Part shown: in pieces, positions 42,248-51,360 of the stretch | Layout: each line of letters starts with the position of its first letter | How positions within the stretch are numbered: the first letter of the stretch is position 1 | Assembly: GCF_002483205.1 (NCBI RefSeq) | Contig: NZ_DLHM01000003.1 | Location: 124,001-188,000 of the forward strand | Length of the DNA stretch: 64,000 nucleotides | From: Flavihumibacter sp. UBA7668 | GTDB lineage: Bacteria > Bacteroidota > Bacteroidia > Chitinophagales > Chitinophagaceae | Direction: 5' to 3' | Notes under the pieces: generated by a model | The model's database searches: none | Seen by the model: the letters and a program-made list of their open reading frames with translations, nothing else | Told to the model about the DNA's origin: nothing | Made by a program: the position numbers and the translations under genes

Positions 42248-43531
42248 TTATTGATTTCTTCCACCCAGGGAATTTATCCGGCCTACGGCCACCAATTCAT
42301 CTGCCCGGCCACCAAGGGAGCGATAATATACAAGCACCAGATAACTATTTTCCGTTTCCCAAAAATTACCTTCTGTCTTTTCAGTTACATATACTGATTT
42401 TCCGGCAGACTCTTCTTTTATTGCATATCCATAATCATAATACCCCTGTTTAAGCCAGATGGATGTTTCATACCAGCCTTTCGTTTTATTAAATATCATT
42501 TTAGCCTGAGGGTCTTTTCCGTAATTCGTTAATTCACCAAACAGGTACAGATCCTGGCGAAAAGGCAGTCCGGCAGGTGGACGAAAACTAAAATGAACAG
42601 TGGCATAATCACCCTGCCAATAAGGGTTTAAACCATCCAGGGTTTCATTAAAATACATACCGTTTCCATCTCTATAATATACAACTCGTAATGCGGAACG
42701 GTCAACATCCGGTTTTACATAAACATCTGTGCTGGTTTTAGCATAAACCGCACTATCTACCCGTTCCGATTGCAGGCGAAAACTTCGAAGATCCAACCAA
42801 CGCCATTCTTTCCCGGCTGGAAAAACAGCATCCTGTTCAGTATTGTATTCCAATTGATTTTGGCGGATGAAGGTAGGTTTCATTCCGGCTTTCGCATTAT
42901 CCCAACGATTGTTCTGCAATAAGACCACCTGAATCTGTTGCATTGGATTTACCAGGCTTAATTGCCGCATATTTACCGTGAATGCCAGCTTTTGGTGAGT
43001 TGTAAACACCTGGTTATTGAACGGTTGTTGCACCTGGATTCCAACTGCAGCCTTTTCATCAACAACCAATACCCTTCGACTAAATGCCAGTTGATTTGGA
43101 TCGCCGTTTAGGAAAACTTTTAACAGATAGTTACCCGAGCGGGACGGAACCGAACTTCTGTCAGGAAGCTGCGCCTGATAATGGGTATAACGTGTAAGTG
43201 CAACCGATGAACTTCGATAAGTTGTAATCCGCTGTTGCGAAAAACCTTTCACAAAATCCATGCTGTTAAGATTCACCGGCGACCAATCGGCATTACATAA
43301 TTGCCAACTGTAGGAATATGCTTTGGTTCCACCCTCCCGGTCATCAAAATGAAGCTCCAGTTGATCTGCTGAACCAAGTCTTATGATAGGATAACCGAGT
43401 GGATTTCCAACCGGAAACAACTTCACCTGTTGGATGGAAAGCTGATAAATCTGGTCAGGTTCTATGGTTTGTGCCTGGCTGAAAATTGAGCTAACAAGTA
43501 AAATTCCGGCTATTAAAATGGATCTATACAT
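42248..43531 (-). CDS. DUF5103 protein, type IX secretion system plug protein
   Basis: The chosen ATG gives a signal peptide ending near F-S-Q-A-Q. The mature part of about 400 residues matches the DUF5103 pattern: an N-terminal P-L-G-Y-P-I-I-R-L-G strand region and W-Q-L-C-N-A-D-W-S-P, S-x-Y-T-H-Y, G-N-Y-L-L-K-V-F motifs. In Bacteroidota T9SS this family includes PorZ-independent plug protein that blocks the SprA translocon lateral opening. A TTG start at 43570 would add 13 residues ahead of the signal. The gene is monocistronic. Confidence 0.85.
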   Translation of the reverse strand: MYRSILIAGILLVSSIFSQAQTIEPDQIYQLSIQQVKLFPVGNPLGYPIIRLGSADQLELHFDDREGGTKAYSYSWQLCNADWSPVNLNSMDFVKGFSQQRITTYRSSSVALTRYTHYQAQLPDRSSVPSRSGNYLLKVFLNGDPNQLAFSRRVLVVDEKAAVGIQVQQPFNNQVFTTHQKLAFTVNMRQLSLVNPMQQIQVVLLQNNRWDNAKAGMKPTFIRQNQLEYNTEQDAVFPAGKEWRWLDLRSFRLQSERVDSAVYAKTSTDVYVKPDVDRSALRVVYYRDGNGMYFNETLDGLNPYWQGDYATVHFSFRPPAGLPFRQDLYLFGELTNYGKDPQAKMIFNKTKGWYETSIWLKQGYYDYGYAIKEESAGKSVYVTEKTEGNFWETENSYLVLVYYRSLGGRADELVAVGRINSLGGRNQ

Positions 43532-43608
43532 GTAAAAACTACTAATTTGTCTGGTTAATCCCGGTACCAATCTACAAAACGCATCCGGTTAAAAATAGTT
43601 TTCTCCCC

Positions 43609-43616
43609 TATATTTG
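43609..43616 (+). promoter_or_regulatory. Candidate -7 box of the LolC/E-like permease gene
   Basis: TATATTTG is an exact TAnnTTTG match 19 nt upstream of the TTG start codon, which would give a short 5' untranslated region of about 15 nt. Confidence 0.45.
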
Positions 43617-43635
43617 GCGACTAAAACCATGCCGA

Positions 43636-44868
43636 TTGAATATCGCCGGATTCATTGCACGTAAAGTAGCGTTTAATAATCAGCAATCTTTTTCCAGATT
43701 TATCATCCGGCTGGCGATTGCTGCCACCACTATTAGTGTGGCTGCAATGATATTGGCACTGGCATTTACGAATGGATTTCAGTCTGCCATCAGTCAGAAA
43801 ATCTTCAATTTCTGGGGGCATATCCGGGTACAGCATTATGAACCCAGCAAATCGGTGATTTCAGAAGAGTACCCGATTGATCGCAATGATACAGTAGAAC
43901 AATTAAAGCAAACGATTCCAGGAATCAGGGGAATCCAGGCCTACGCAACTAAAAATTCTATCTTAAAAACGGAAGAAAGTCTGGAAGGTGTATTATTTAA
44001 AGGCATTGACCGGTTTTATGATTCGGTGCGACTGAAGAGTTTTCTAAAAGAAGGAAGATGGATGAACTATCCCGATTCCGGATATAGTAACGAAATTGTT
44101 TTAAGTGCTTATACAGCCGGGCAGTTAAAATTAAAATTGAATGACCCAATTTTAATCTATTTTATTCAAAACGATGGCAGCCCGCCCAGAGCAAGAAAAC
44201 TTACTGTTTCAGGCATTTACAAAACGGGGATTGAAGAATATGATAAACTAATTGCTATAGGAGACATCCGGTTAATTCAACGGTTAAATAACTGGACAGC
44301 AGATCAGGTAGGTGGCTACGAAGTTTTTCTGGAAAATCAGGAGGACATGGACCAGATCAATGAAGCAATTTTCAGCCGCTTGCCCATGTTATGGAACAGC
44401 AAAACAATTTTTGAGATCTATCCGAATATTTTTGACTGGCTGGCCCTTCAGGATCAAACGATTGGCATCACATTAATTATAATGATCATTGTTGCTGTAT
44501 TGAATTTAATCACCTGTTTGATTATTCTGGTTTTAGAACGAACCCGTATGGTAGGCATATTAAAGGCTTTGGGTGCGAATGATAAAACCATACAGCAAAT
44601 ATTTCTATATCATGGTGCACTAATTACATTATTGGGAATTGTTTTGGGAAATATACTTGGATTCACCCTTTTATGGTTACAAAACAAGTTCAAATTTATC
44701 CGTTTGCCGGAGGATATGTATTATATCGATAAAGCTGAGATACTGGTCATTCCCTGGCAGATTTTAGCTGTCAATTTTGGTACATTTTTAATTTGCCTGG
44801 CTGTGTTAACCATCCCCAGCTTGATTGTACGCAATATTCAACCAGTAAAGGCGATACAGTTTAAGTGA
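43636..44868 (+). CDS. FtsX-like ABC transporter permease (LolC/LolE type)
   Basis: A 410-residue protein with one N-terminal membrane segment (about 24-48), a large periplasmic domain (about 50-270), and three C-terminal segments (about 275-300, 325-350, 370-400). This is the FtsX/MacB topology, and the R-F-I-I-R-L-A-I-A start pattern is typical of the Bacteroidota LolC/E-like permease. It probably works with a LolD-type ATPase in lipoprotein release; no ATPase gene is adjacent. No ATG lies in frame near the start; TTG is the best initiation codon. Confidence 0.88.
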   Translation: MNIAGFIARKVAFNNQQSFSRFIIRLAIAATTISVAAMILALAFTNGFQSAISQKIFNFWGHIRVQHYEPSKSVISEEYPIDRNDTVEQLKQTIPGIRGIQAYATKNSILKTEESLEGVLFKGIDRFYDSVRLKSFLKEGRWMNYPDSGYSNEIVLSAYTAGQLKLKLNDPILIYFIQNDGSPPRARKLTVSGIYKTGIEEYDKLIAIGDIRLIQRLNNWTADQVGGYEVFLENQEDMDQINEAIFSRLPMLWNSKTIFEIYPNIFDWLALQDQTIGITLIIMIIVAVLNLITCLIILVLERTRMVGILKALGANDKTIQQIFLYHGALITLLGIVLGNILGFTLLWLQNKFKFIRLPEDMYYIDKAEILVIPWQILAVNFGTFLICLAVLTIPSLIVRNIQPVKAIQFK

Positions 44869-44954
44869 AAGGTGAAAGGTGAAAAGTGAAAGGAGAGAGG
44901 TGAATGGTGAATGGTGAAGAGGGTGAATTGACACTTTCACTTCACTATTCACCC
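44864..44954. repeat. GTGAAAG heptamer array with terminal inverted repeat
   Basis: GTGAAAG/GTGAATG-type heptamers run from the permease stop codon to about 44927. The last unit GGGTGAAT (44921-44928) pairs with ATTCACCC (44947-44954) and is followed by GTAATTTTTG, a weak candidate terminator for the permease gene. Confidence 0.65.
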
Positions 44955-44971
44955 GTAATTTTTGCGGGACT

Positions 44972-45112
44972 CTCTTTTTCCCTTTTTCCTCCTCCCCCCT
45001 TTTTCCTCCTCCCCCTTTTTTCCTCCTCCTCCCTTTTTCCTCCTCCCCCTTTTTTCCTCCTCCTCCCTTTTCTCCTCCTCCTCCCTTTTCTCCTCCCTCC
45101 TTCCTCCCCTCA
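44972..45112. repeat. Pyrimidine (TTTTTCCTCCTCCCC) low-complexity array
   Basis: About nine imperfect units of CCTCCTCCCTTTTT follow one another with almost no purines on the plus strand. It is the longest polypurine/polypyrimidine tract of the window and could form a triplex or slipped structure. It fills the gap between the convergent permease and RNA methylase genes; open frames through it are translations of the repeat. Confidence 0.75.
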
Positions 45113-45838
45113 CCCCACCAGTTCCGACAATATTATTCCGGTGGCTACAGCTGCGTTAAGAGATTCGGCAGAGCCGATCCGCGGAATAGTCACAAAATGA
45201 TGGAGAAGTACTCGTAAATCAGGACGGATACCACGTGATTCATTTCCAATTACAAGTGCAGCTGGCGGATGTACTTTTGCTTCCCTGATGGGGGTCCCTT
45301 CCAATGTTGCTGCGATAAAATCACGGTGAGGGTGTGATTTCACATAAGCTATCAGATCCGTATAAACGATTTCTACCCGCCCAATACTGGCCATGGTACT
45401 TTGCACAACTTTGGGATTAAACGCATCTGCACAATCTTCACTACAGATGATTTGTTGAATTCCGAACCAGTCTGCAATCCGGATTATAGTTCCCAGATTG
45501 CCCGGATCCTGTATTCCATCAAGCAAAATTTGCCAACCGCCAGGAACGATCTCCAAATCGGGCTTTTCAAAAACGCCCAGCACCTGATTGGGTGTTTTCA
45601 AAAAGGAAATACGCTCAAGTTCGGCACTATCACAAGTTTGGGCCCATGGTTTGCCCTGCCATTCAGTGTGTAATAACCACCATCCTTCCAGACCATATAC
45701 AAGCCTTGGCTTCATATGAGGCAAGGCAATTAATTCCTCTACTGTTTTGGGCCCCTCGGCAATAAACAAGCCTTCCTCATCTCTGAATTTTTTATGGCTC
45801 AAACTTTGGATATATTTGGCCTGATTTTTCGTCATCAT
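45110..45838 (-). CDS. TrmH/SpoU-family RNA 2'-O-methyltransferase
   Basis: The 242-residue protein has an N-terminal substrate-binding domain (K-F-R-D-E-E-G-L-F-I-A-E-G) and the SPOUT domain with D-G-I-Q-D-P-G-N-L-G-T-I-I-R, I-G-N-E-S-R-G-I, and I-P-R-I-G-S-A-E-S-L-N-A-A-V-A-T-G, the three SpoU motifs that form the knot and bind S-adenosylmethionine. RNA target unknown (tRNA or 23S rRNA). Either of the two tandem ATGs at the start (45838 or 45835) could be used. Confidence 0.92.
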   Translation of the reverse strand: MMTKNQAKYIQSLSHKKFRDEEGLFIAEGPKTVEELIALPHMKPRLVYGLEGWWLLHTEWQGKPWAQTCDSAELERISFLKTPNQVLGVFEKPDLEIVPGGWQILLDGIQDPGNLGTIIRIADWFGIQQIICSEDCADAFNPKVVQSTMASIGRVEIVYTDLIAYVKSHPHRDFIAATLEGTPIREAKVHPPAALVIGNESRGIRPDLRVLLHHFVTIPRIGSAESLNAAVATGIILSELVG

Positions 45839-45860
45839 TTGATATATTTTTCATCAGCCT

Positions 45861-48191
45861 ATGTTATTAAGCAACAACAAGTATTACACCCGAATTTCAT
45901 ATTTGCGGGTGTACGGGTGCCTGTTGCTGTTTGTACTAACCGGTTGTAAGGTTATTAAAAACTATCCAAGTCCCCAACCATTTGTTTATAAAACTACGAT
46001 CAAACTCGAAGCAAAACTTCCTTCAGCTGAAAAGGCAGATCTGATCAGTAAAATAGAAAACCAATTAGCAGACAGCTTACAGGTGCGTTATCGCAAAAAA
46101 GGATTTCTTAAAAAGCAAATGGAAAGGCCTGCTGTATACGACACCAATTATGCAGCAGAATCCATTGGCTATATCGATGATCTTTTGAGAGCTTACGGTT
46201 ATATGTACGGACAAATAAGCTGGGACAGTTCCCTAACCCAGGTGGAGGACCAGAAAAGAGTAACAACCAATTTTCGGGTTATACCAGGGAAGGTTTTGCG
46301 GATAGACTCTATTGGCTTTGATTTCCGTGACAGTACCCTGCAGGCATTGGTTACAAGCAATCGAAAAGAAAGCAAACTCAAAAAAGGAGAGCCTTATAGC
46401 AATGAAAAGGTTTCTTCGGAAATTGACCGGTTACTCAATATATTCCGCGACAATGGCTACCTGAAAATCACCAGAGAAGATGTTTACGCTCAGGTAGATA
46501 CGATTGTAGCTGCACTGATAGACCCCGGTCTTGACCCTTTTGAACAAATCCGCTTATTGGAAGAAGTCCAAAAAAGACGGGAAAATCCGCAAATTGACGT
46601 AATATTCAAACAGCGGGGCACTGAAAACCCTGAACATCTGCAACAATACCGGTTTCGTTTCATTCGGTTTTATCCCGACCTCTCCCTCGTTCAGGATAGT
46701 ACCATTCTTGCTAAAAAGGATACCATTACACGTAATAACATTAGTGTAATCCGTTCAAAAAACATGACCAAGCCCGGGTTTTTAGCAAGAAATAATCAGA
46801 TGATGCCGGGCAGTCTGTATCGCCAGAAAGATGTTTATCGCACCAATAATGTTTTTCAGCAAATGAGTGCCTGGCAACAGGTGGGCATTGATCTATTTCC
46901 AATAGACAGTTTGGGTGTAGTGGATGCCGAAGTAAATATGTACCTGGCGAAAAAGCAAAATATTTCCGTTGATCTGGAAGCCAGTCGGAATGCCACAGAT
47001 CTGATTACCACAACAAATCTATTTGGTATTGCTTTGAACTTTGGACTCCAGGATCGGAACCTCAGCAAACAATCGGTGTTGGCGAGTACAAATTTCCGGT
47101 TTGGAATTGAACTAGGCAATCAGGGTCGAATTATCCAGACTTTTCAAACCAGTATTACCCAAAGTTTTACCATCCCTAAATTCGTTGCACCATTCAAAAT
47201 CAGGCAGGAACGAAAATTTCAAAGTTCCCGGACATTATTAACTGCCAGCGGATCCATTACCAACTTACGAGATTTTTTGCGCGTACAGTCCATAAATACC
47301 TCCATAGGTTATGAATGGATGAACCAAAAAAACCGGAACTGGTATTATAGTCCGCTTAATGTTGAATATGTGCGTTTATTTAAGACCGATAGCTTTTATA
47401 AACAGGCTGCCATCATTCCAAATCTGGAAAACTTCTATAATGACGGACTGATCATTTCACAATATCTTATCCTGAGAAATGCCTGGGCAAGAAACAATAA
47501 GGTTTACAATCTCAAGATACAGCTCGAAGAAAGCGGTGGTATTTTTGGAAATATCAAACAATTTGACCTGAACTCAAGGTTGTTCCGTTTTGCAAAAGCC
47601 GACATTGATTTCAGACATTATATAAATATGGGAAGCAAATCCTGGGCATTCCGGTTCTTTGTTGGTTTAGGTATTCCCTATGGCAAACAGAATGATACAA
47701 GCGGAAACATCGTAAGGGAACCAAGTTTGCCATTTTTTAAATCCTATTTTGCAGGCGGACCAAGCAGTATGCGTGCCTGGCAGGTTCGTCAATTGGGACC
47801 GGGTTCATCTAACTATTTTCAGGGGGCCAATACGTTCCGATTTGCCGATTTTCAGTTAGAATCCAATGTAGAATACCGCTTTCCACTTGGTACATTGTTT
47901 GGCATTAATCTCAAAAGTGCCTTTTTTGCAGATATCGGAAATATATGGTACCGGAACAATCAGGGAAACCCGGCACTTGATGCCGGTGTATTTAGATTAA
48001 AACATCTATATCGTGATATTGCAGTAGCCGGGGGAACCAGTCTGCGTCTTGATTTCAATTATTTTATGATTCGATTCGACTGGGCCTATAAATTAAAAGA
48101 TCCTCTTTTTGCAGACCAGAAAAATGGCTGGTTCCAGAATGTGAATATTCTTAAAGGACAGTTTCAATTAGGAATCAATGCCCCCTTCTAA
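45861..48191 (+). CDS. tamL: TamL-type BamA/TamA family outer-membrane lipoprotein
   Basis: A 776-residue protein with a lipobox (L-F-V-L-T-G-C, Cys about 29), POTRA-like N-region and an Omp85-type C-terminal barrel. The Omp85 lid-lock region is visible as G-G-P-S-S-M-R-A-W near residue 637, and the barrel ends in L-G-I-N-A-P-F. A lipidated TamA homologue is characteristic of Bacteroidota (TamL). No TamB-like gene is adjacent. Its last 24 bases overlap the convergent truB gene. Confidence 0.88.
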   Translation: MLLSNNKYYTRISYLRVYGCLLLFVLTGCKVIKNYPSPQPFVYKTTIKLEAKLPSAEKADLISKIENQLADSLQVRYRKKGFLKKQMERPAVYDTNYAAESIGYIDDLLRAYGYMYGQISWDSSLTQVEDQKRVTTNFRVIPGKVLRIDSIGFDFRDSTLQALVTSNRKESKLKKGEPYSNEKVSSEIDRLLNIFRDNGYLKITREDVYAQVDTIVAALIDPGLDPFEQIRLLEEVQKRRENPQIDVIFKQRGTENPEHLQQYRFRFIRFYPDLSLVQDSTILAKKDTITRNNISVIRSKNMTKPGFLARNNQMMPGSLYRQKDVYRTNNVFQQMSAWQQVGIDLFPIDSLGVVDAEVNMYLAKKQNISVDLEASRNATDLITTTNLFGIALNFGLQDRNLSKQSVLASTNFRFGIELGNQGRIIQTFQTSITQSFTIPKFVAPFKIRQERKFQSSRTLLTASGSITNLRDFLRVQSINTSIGYEWMNQKNRNWYYSPLNVEYVRLFKTDSFYKQAAIIPNLENFYNDGLIISQYLILRNAWARNNKVYNLKIQLEESGGIFGNIKQFDLNSRLFRFAKADIDFRHYINMGSKSWAFRFFVGLGIPYGKQNDTSGNIVREPSLPFFKSYFAGGPSSMRAWQVRQLGPGSSNYFQGANTFRFADFQLESNVEYRFPLGTLFGINLKSAFFADIGNIWYRNNQGNPALDAGVFRLKHLYRDIAVAGGTSLRLDFNYFMIRFDWAYKLKDPLFADQKNGWFQNVNILKGQFQLGINAPF

Positions 48192-48929
48192 TTCCTTGCT
48201 GATATAGATGGAAGCAGCATCCATTGAAAATGCATTTTCTACCAGGAAGGAACCAATTCTGGTGCGTCTTAAACTGGTGAGATACCCACCACAACCAAGG
48301 GCTACCCCCAGATCATTAGCCAGACTTCGTATATAGGTACCAGTAGTACAAATTACTTTAAAATGCAATAAACCTGCTTCCTGCTTTTGTATACTAAATT
48401 CATGAATGGTTACCGGTCTGGGTTCCAATTGAACCTCCATTCCTTTTCTTGCCATCTCATAAACCCGCTTACCATTGATTTTAATGGCAGAATGAATGGG
48501 GGGTACCTGCATTATCGGACCCCTGAAGGCTGCCAATCCAGTTTCAATCTCCGTTTCACTTATTAGTTGTCCGGATTGTGAACGAACCCCTTCTGCACTA
48601 ACCGAATAGCCCGGAGTTGGAACCGGCGCTGATTCCAGGTCGTAGGTTGGAGTGGAGGCACCCAATTGAATAGTGCCGGTATATTCCTTTTCCTGCGACA
48701 TATATTCATTTATTTTTTTGGTGAACTTACCAGTACAAACAATCAAGAGTCCGGTTGCAAGCGGATCAAGCGTACCGGCATGTCCCACTTTTTTTGTTTT
48801 AACCTGATTTCTAAGTTTGCGAACCACATCAAAAGAAGTCCAATCAATTGGCTTATCAATGAGCAATACCTGACCGGCTGCAAATGGGTTCTCCGCAATT
48901 GAATTATTTGTCATTTGATTACCATTCAT
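48168..48929 (-). CDS. truB: tRNA pseudouridine(55) synthase
   Basis: TruB makes pseudouridine 55 in the T-loop of tRNAs. The N-terminal L-L-I-D-K-P-I-D-W-T-S-F-D-V-V and catalytic V-G-H-A-G-T-L-D-P-L-A-T-G-L-L are present, as is C-T-G-T-Y-I-R-S-L-A-N-D-L-G. The start is uncertain: ATG at 48929 overlaps the M48 gene by 11 nt, and ATG at 48914 would leave a 4-nt gap. A start at 48992 would overlap by 74 nt and is unlikely. Confidence 0.94.
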   Translation of the reverse strand: MNGNQMTNNSIAENPFAAGQVLLIDKPIDWTSFDVVRKLRNQVKTKKVGHAGTLDPLATGLLIVCTGKFTKKINEYMSQEKEYTGTIQLGASTPTYDLESAPVPTPGYSVSAEGVRSQSGQLISETEIETGLAAFRGPIMQVPPIHSAIKINGKRVYEMARKGMEVQLEPRPVTIHEFSIQKQEAGLLHFKVICTTGTYIRSLANDLGVALGCGGYLTSLRRTRIGSFLVENAFSMDAASIYISKELEGGIDS

Positions 48930-50004
48930 TTGGTGAGGGTTGTTGTACCTGTTTCCATTCAGTAAGAAGTGCTGTGGGAGTTTCAAAATCAACCGGATGT
49001 TCTTTTATGAACTGTATAGCTGTTTTTTTACGTTCACTCGTTAATGGATGGGTACTCAAAAATCCAGGCAAGGCAGTGCCGGAATCCGCTTTCTGTAACC
49101 GATCCATAAGTCCAACCATACCCTGTGGATTAATTTTGTTGGACATCATTATTTCCATTCCTTTTTGATCCGCCTCTTCTTCCAGCGACCTTGAATAAGA
49201 CAGTGTTCGAAGATGATCTGCTTGTCCGGCTATAGATGCCCCGATCGAACCAAGATCACCAAAAACCATAGTCAACAAAACCGAACCGGATAATTGACGA
49301 AGGATCGAACGCAGACTATGGCGCTCATTAATATGACTGGCTTCATGCCCTAATAGAGCCACTAATTCTTCCGGATCCTTCATTTCATTCAGGATGCCCT
49401 TGTAGACTACGATATGCCCACCCGGTATGGCAAATGCATTGATGGTTGTATCATCAACCACTGTAAATTCAAGTGGATAATCAGTACTCAATTGAAGATG
49501 CCCTGCAAAACGTTTGAGCGATCTGCTCGAAATAGTATCAATCTTTAATCCATCAGCCATTGAATGAAAAATCATATCCCCCAATTCTTTTTCCTTTTCT
49601 ATGGAAACCAGGTGCAACCCTACACTGGTTAGCAACGATATAAGACCAAAATATGCAGCAACTAAAAATGCTGCAATCCCAATGAATACTACCGGCCATT
49701 TCCAGTTTCGCCGGATTTTTTTGCCAACATTCCGACTGCCATTTATTCTTTCCAGAATTTCTGGCAAAAGCAGATGAGCATCGGAAATTGTTAATATATC
49801 AGTATTACCCGGCAGTAAGGATAGTTTTGCGTATTGATCGTTCTTTTCCTGAAGGCGAATGGCCTCTAATTCATAAGCGCCCAGGAAGCTTTCATCATTG
49901 GCATCATATAACTGAATGGCTTGATCAAACAATAAAACCCGTACCAGTTTTGCCGGGTTCACCAAACTGGATTGAAACCATACTTCGTGTTGCTTATCTA
50001 ACAT
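48919..50004 (-). CDS. M48-family membrane metalloprotease
   Basis: The 361-residue protein has an N-terminal cytosolic region (about 1-90), a transmembrane segment around 100-125 (W-P-V-V-F-I-G-I-A-A-F-L), and an M48 domain with zinc motif L-G-H-E-A-S-H near residues 216-222 and a downstream E-E-E-A-D that supplies the third ligand. Related to HtpX/Oma1/YfgC proteases acting in membrane or envelope protein quality control. A perfect -7 box lies 4 nt before its ATG inside the DUF58 3' end, so it may be transcribed separately from the MoxR set. Confidence 0.9.
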   Translation of the reverse strand: MLDKQHEVWFQSSLVNPAKLVRVLLFDQAIQLYDANDESFLGAYELEAIRLQEKNDQYAKLSLLPGNTDILTISDAHLLLPEILERINGSRNVGKKIRRNWKWPVVFIGIAAFLVAAYFGLISLLTSVGLHLVSIEKEKELGDMIFHSMADGLKIDTISSRSLKRFAGHLQLSTDYPLEFTVVDDTTINAFAIPGGHIVVYKGILNEMKDPEELVALLGHEASHINERHSLRSILRQLSGSVLLTMVFGDLGSIGASIAGQADHLRTLSYSRSLEEEADQKGMEIMMSNKINPQGMVGLMDRLQKADSGTALPGFLSTHPLTSERKKTAIQFIKEHPVDFETPTALLTEWKQVQQPSPNEW

Positions 50005-50008
50005 ACAG

Positions 50009-50016
50009 CAAAATTA
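50009..50016 (-). promoter_or_regulatory. Candidate -7 box of the M48 protease gene (TAATTTTG)
   Basis: TAATTTTG on the minus strand is an exact TAnnTTTG match followed by CTGT and then ATG, a 4-nt gap. It overlaps the stop codon of the upstream DUF58 gene. No TTTG -33 element is evident. Confidence 0.45.
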
Positions 50017-51360
50017 AATAATCTGTCTGGCCTTTAATTCAAGGTATTTGTTAATGGTTTGGGTTGTAAGTAAATGCGGAGGGGTCAGGATCGATTGAAT
50101 TCCATATTTCTGCAATTCTTTAACCATTCGTCGCTTTTCGGTAATAAATTTTTCAGTGATTGTTTTTATATATAATTGTTCAAGATCATCTACAGGTGTC
50201 TGCACAATTTTCTGCAATTCGGTATTTTCAAAGAATACCACTAATAATAAATGCTGTTTAGCAATTGACCTAATATAAGGTAGTTGACGTTGCAAACTGC
50301 TCATTGATTCAAAATTTGTAAATAGGATCAACAGGCTCCGATGGGTAATCCTGCCTTTTACAAGAGTAACCAGTTTTTCATAATCCGCTTCAAGAAAATT
50401 AGTTTGTTGCCTGTATAATGTTTCTGCAAGCAGACTCATTTGTATTCCTTTCCGATCAGCCGGCACCATTTTACCGCGGTTTTCATCAAAACAGATTAAT
50501 CCTGCTTTGTCATATTTCACCAATGCCACTCGTGATAATACCAGGCTGGCATTGATGGCATAATCGAGTAAACTCATTCCTTCGAAAGGCATCTTCATCA
50601 CCCGGCTTTTATCAATCAAACAATAAACCTGCTGGCTTCTTTCATCCATGAAATTATTTACCATGAGTGACCCCCCTTTTCTGGCAGTTGCTTTCCAGTT
50701 TACATTTCTGAGATCATCACCTGAAACGTATTCCTTAATTTCTTCAAACTCAAGGCTATGGCCCAATTTTCTAATTTTTCTGCTGCCAACTTCTCCTGTA
50801 GTTGCATTATGTGCCAATAATTCATAACTGCGAAGTGAATGAAAAGAGGGCCAAACCATTACCATTTTCTCTGCAGGAAGTACAAATTTTCTTTCTGCCA
50901 AACCCAGTGGGCTGCTTACCATGCAATTGATTGAACCGAACCAGTATTCACCTCTGGTTAACGGCTTTAAAGTATATCCCAGAAATTGTGTTTCACCTTG
51001 TTTTAATTGGATAAATAACTGTAAAGTTCTTTCCTGAAACTGCGCTGGAATATCATCGAGTACTTCTACATTAATCTTAAATGGATAGAATGATTTCAAT
51101 TCCAGACTTATTTTATTTTCATCTCCATTGCTAAAAATATCCGCCATTTTTCTTTTAGCCTGCAATGCATCCGGTTGCCGAAATAAAAGCAACACATCAA
51201 TCAATAAAACCAACAGAACTAGGCCAAGCAGAATCAATCCAAGCTCAAACAGAATCGTAAAAAAATAGGTGAGTATAAAAAAACAGGTGATTCCAATCAT
51301 CACCCAGACAAGGCGGTTGGTTATAAAAAGCTGTTTAATAAATTGCAGGATGACTTTCAT
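50014..51360 (-). CDS. DUF58 domain protein
   Basis: A 448-residue protein with two N-terminal membrane segments (about 14-60), a beta-rich region and the DUF58 core, G-D-D-L-R-N-V-N-W-K-A-T-A-R, about residue 215-228. A vWA-like fold follows (Y-C-L-I-D-K-S-R and L-L-I-L-F-T-N-F). DUF58 proteins almost always pair with a MoxR ATPase; here the MoxR stop overlaps this ATG by one base (TGATG). Function of the pair is not established. Confidence 0.92.
   Translation of the reverse strand: MKVILQFIKQLFITNRLVWVMIGITCFFILTYFFTILFELGLILLGLVLLVLLIDVLLLFRQPDALQAKRKMADIFSNGDENKISLELKSFYPFKINVEVLDDIPAQFQERTLQLFIQLKQGETQFLGYTLKPLTRGEYWFGSINCMVSSPLGLAERKFVLPAEKMVMVWPSFHSLRSYELLAHNATTGEVGSRKIRKLGHSLEFEEIKEYVSGDDLRNVNWKATARKGGSLMVNNFMDERSQQVYCLIDKSRVMKMPFEGMSLLDYAINASLVLSRVALVKYDKAGLICFDENRGKMVPADRKGIQMSLLAETLYRQQTNFLEADYEKLVTLVKGRITHRSLLILFTNFESMSSLQRQLPYIRSIAKQHLLLVVFFENTELQKIVQTPVDDLEQLYIKTITEKFITEKRRMVKELQKYGIQSILTPPHLLTTQTINKYLELKARQII

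Noticed and set aside
44904..45200. Plus-strand frame through the CCTCC array
   Set aside because: Product is almost only Pro, Leu, Phe and Ser from the repeat and would overlap the RNA methylase gene end.
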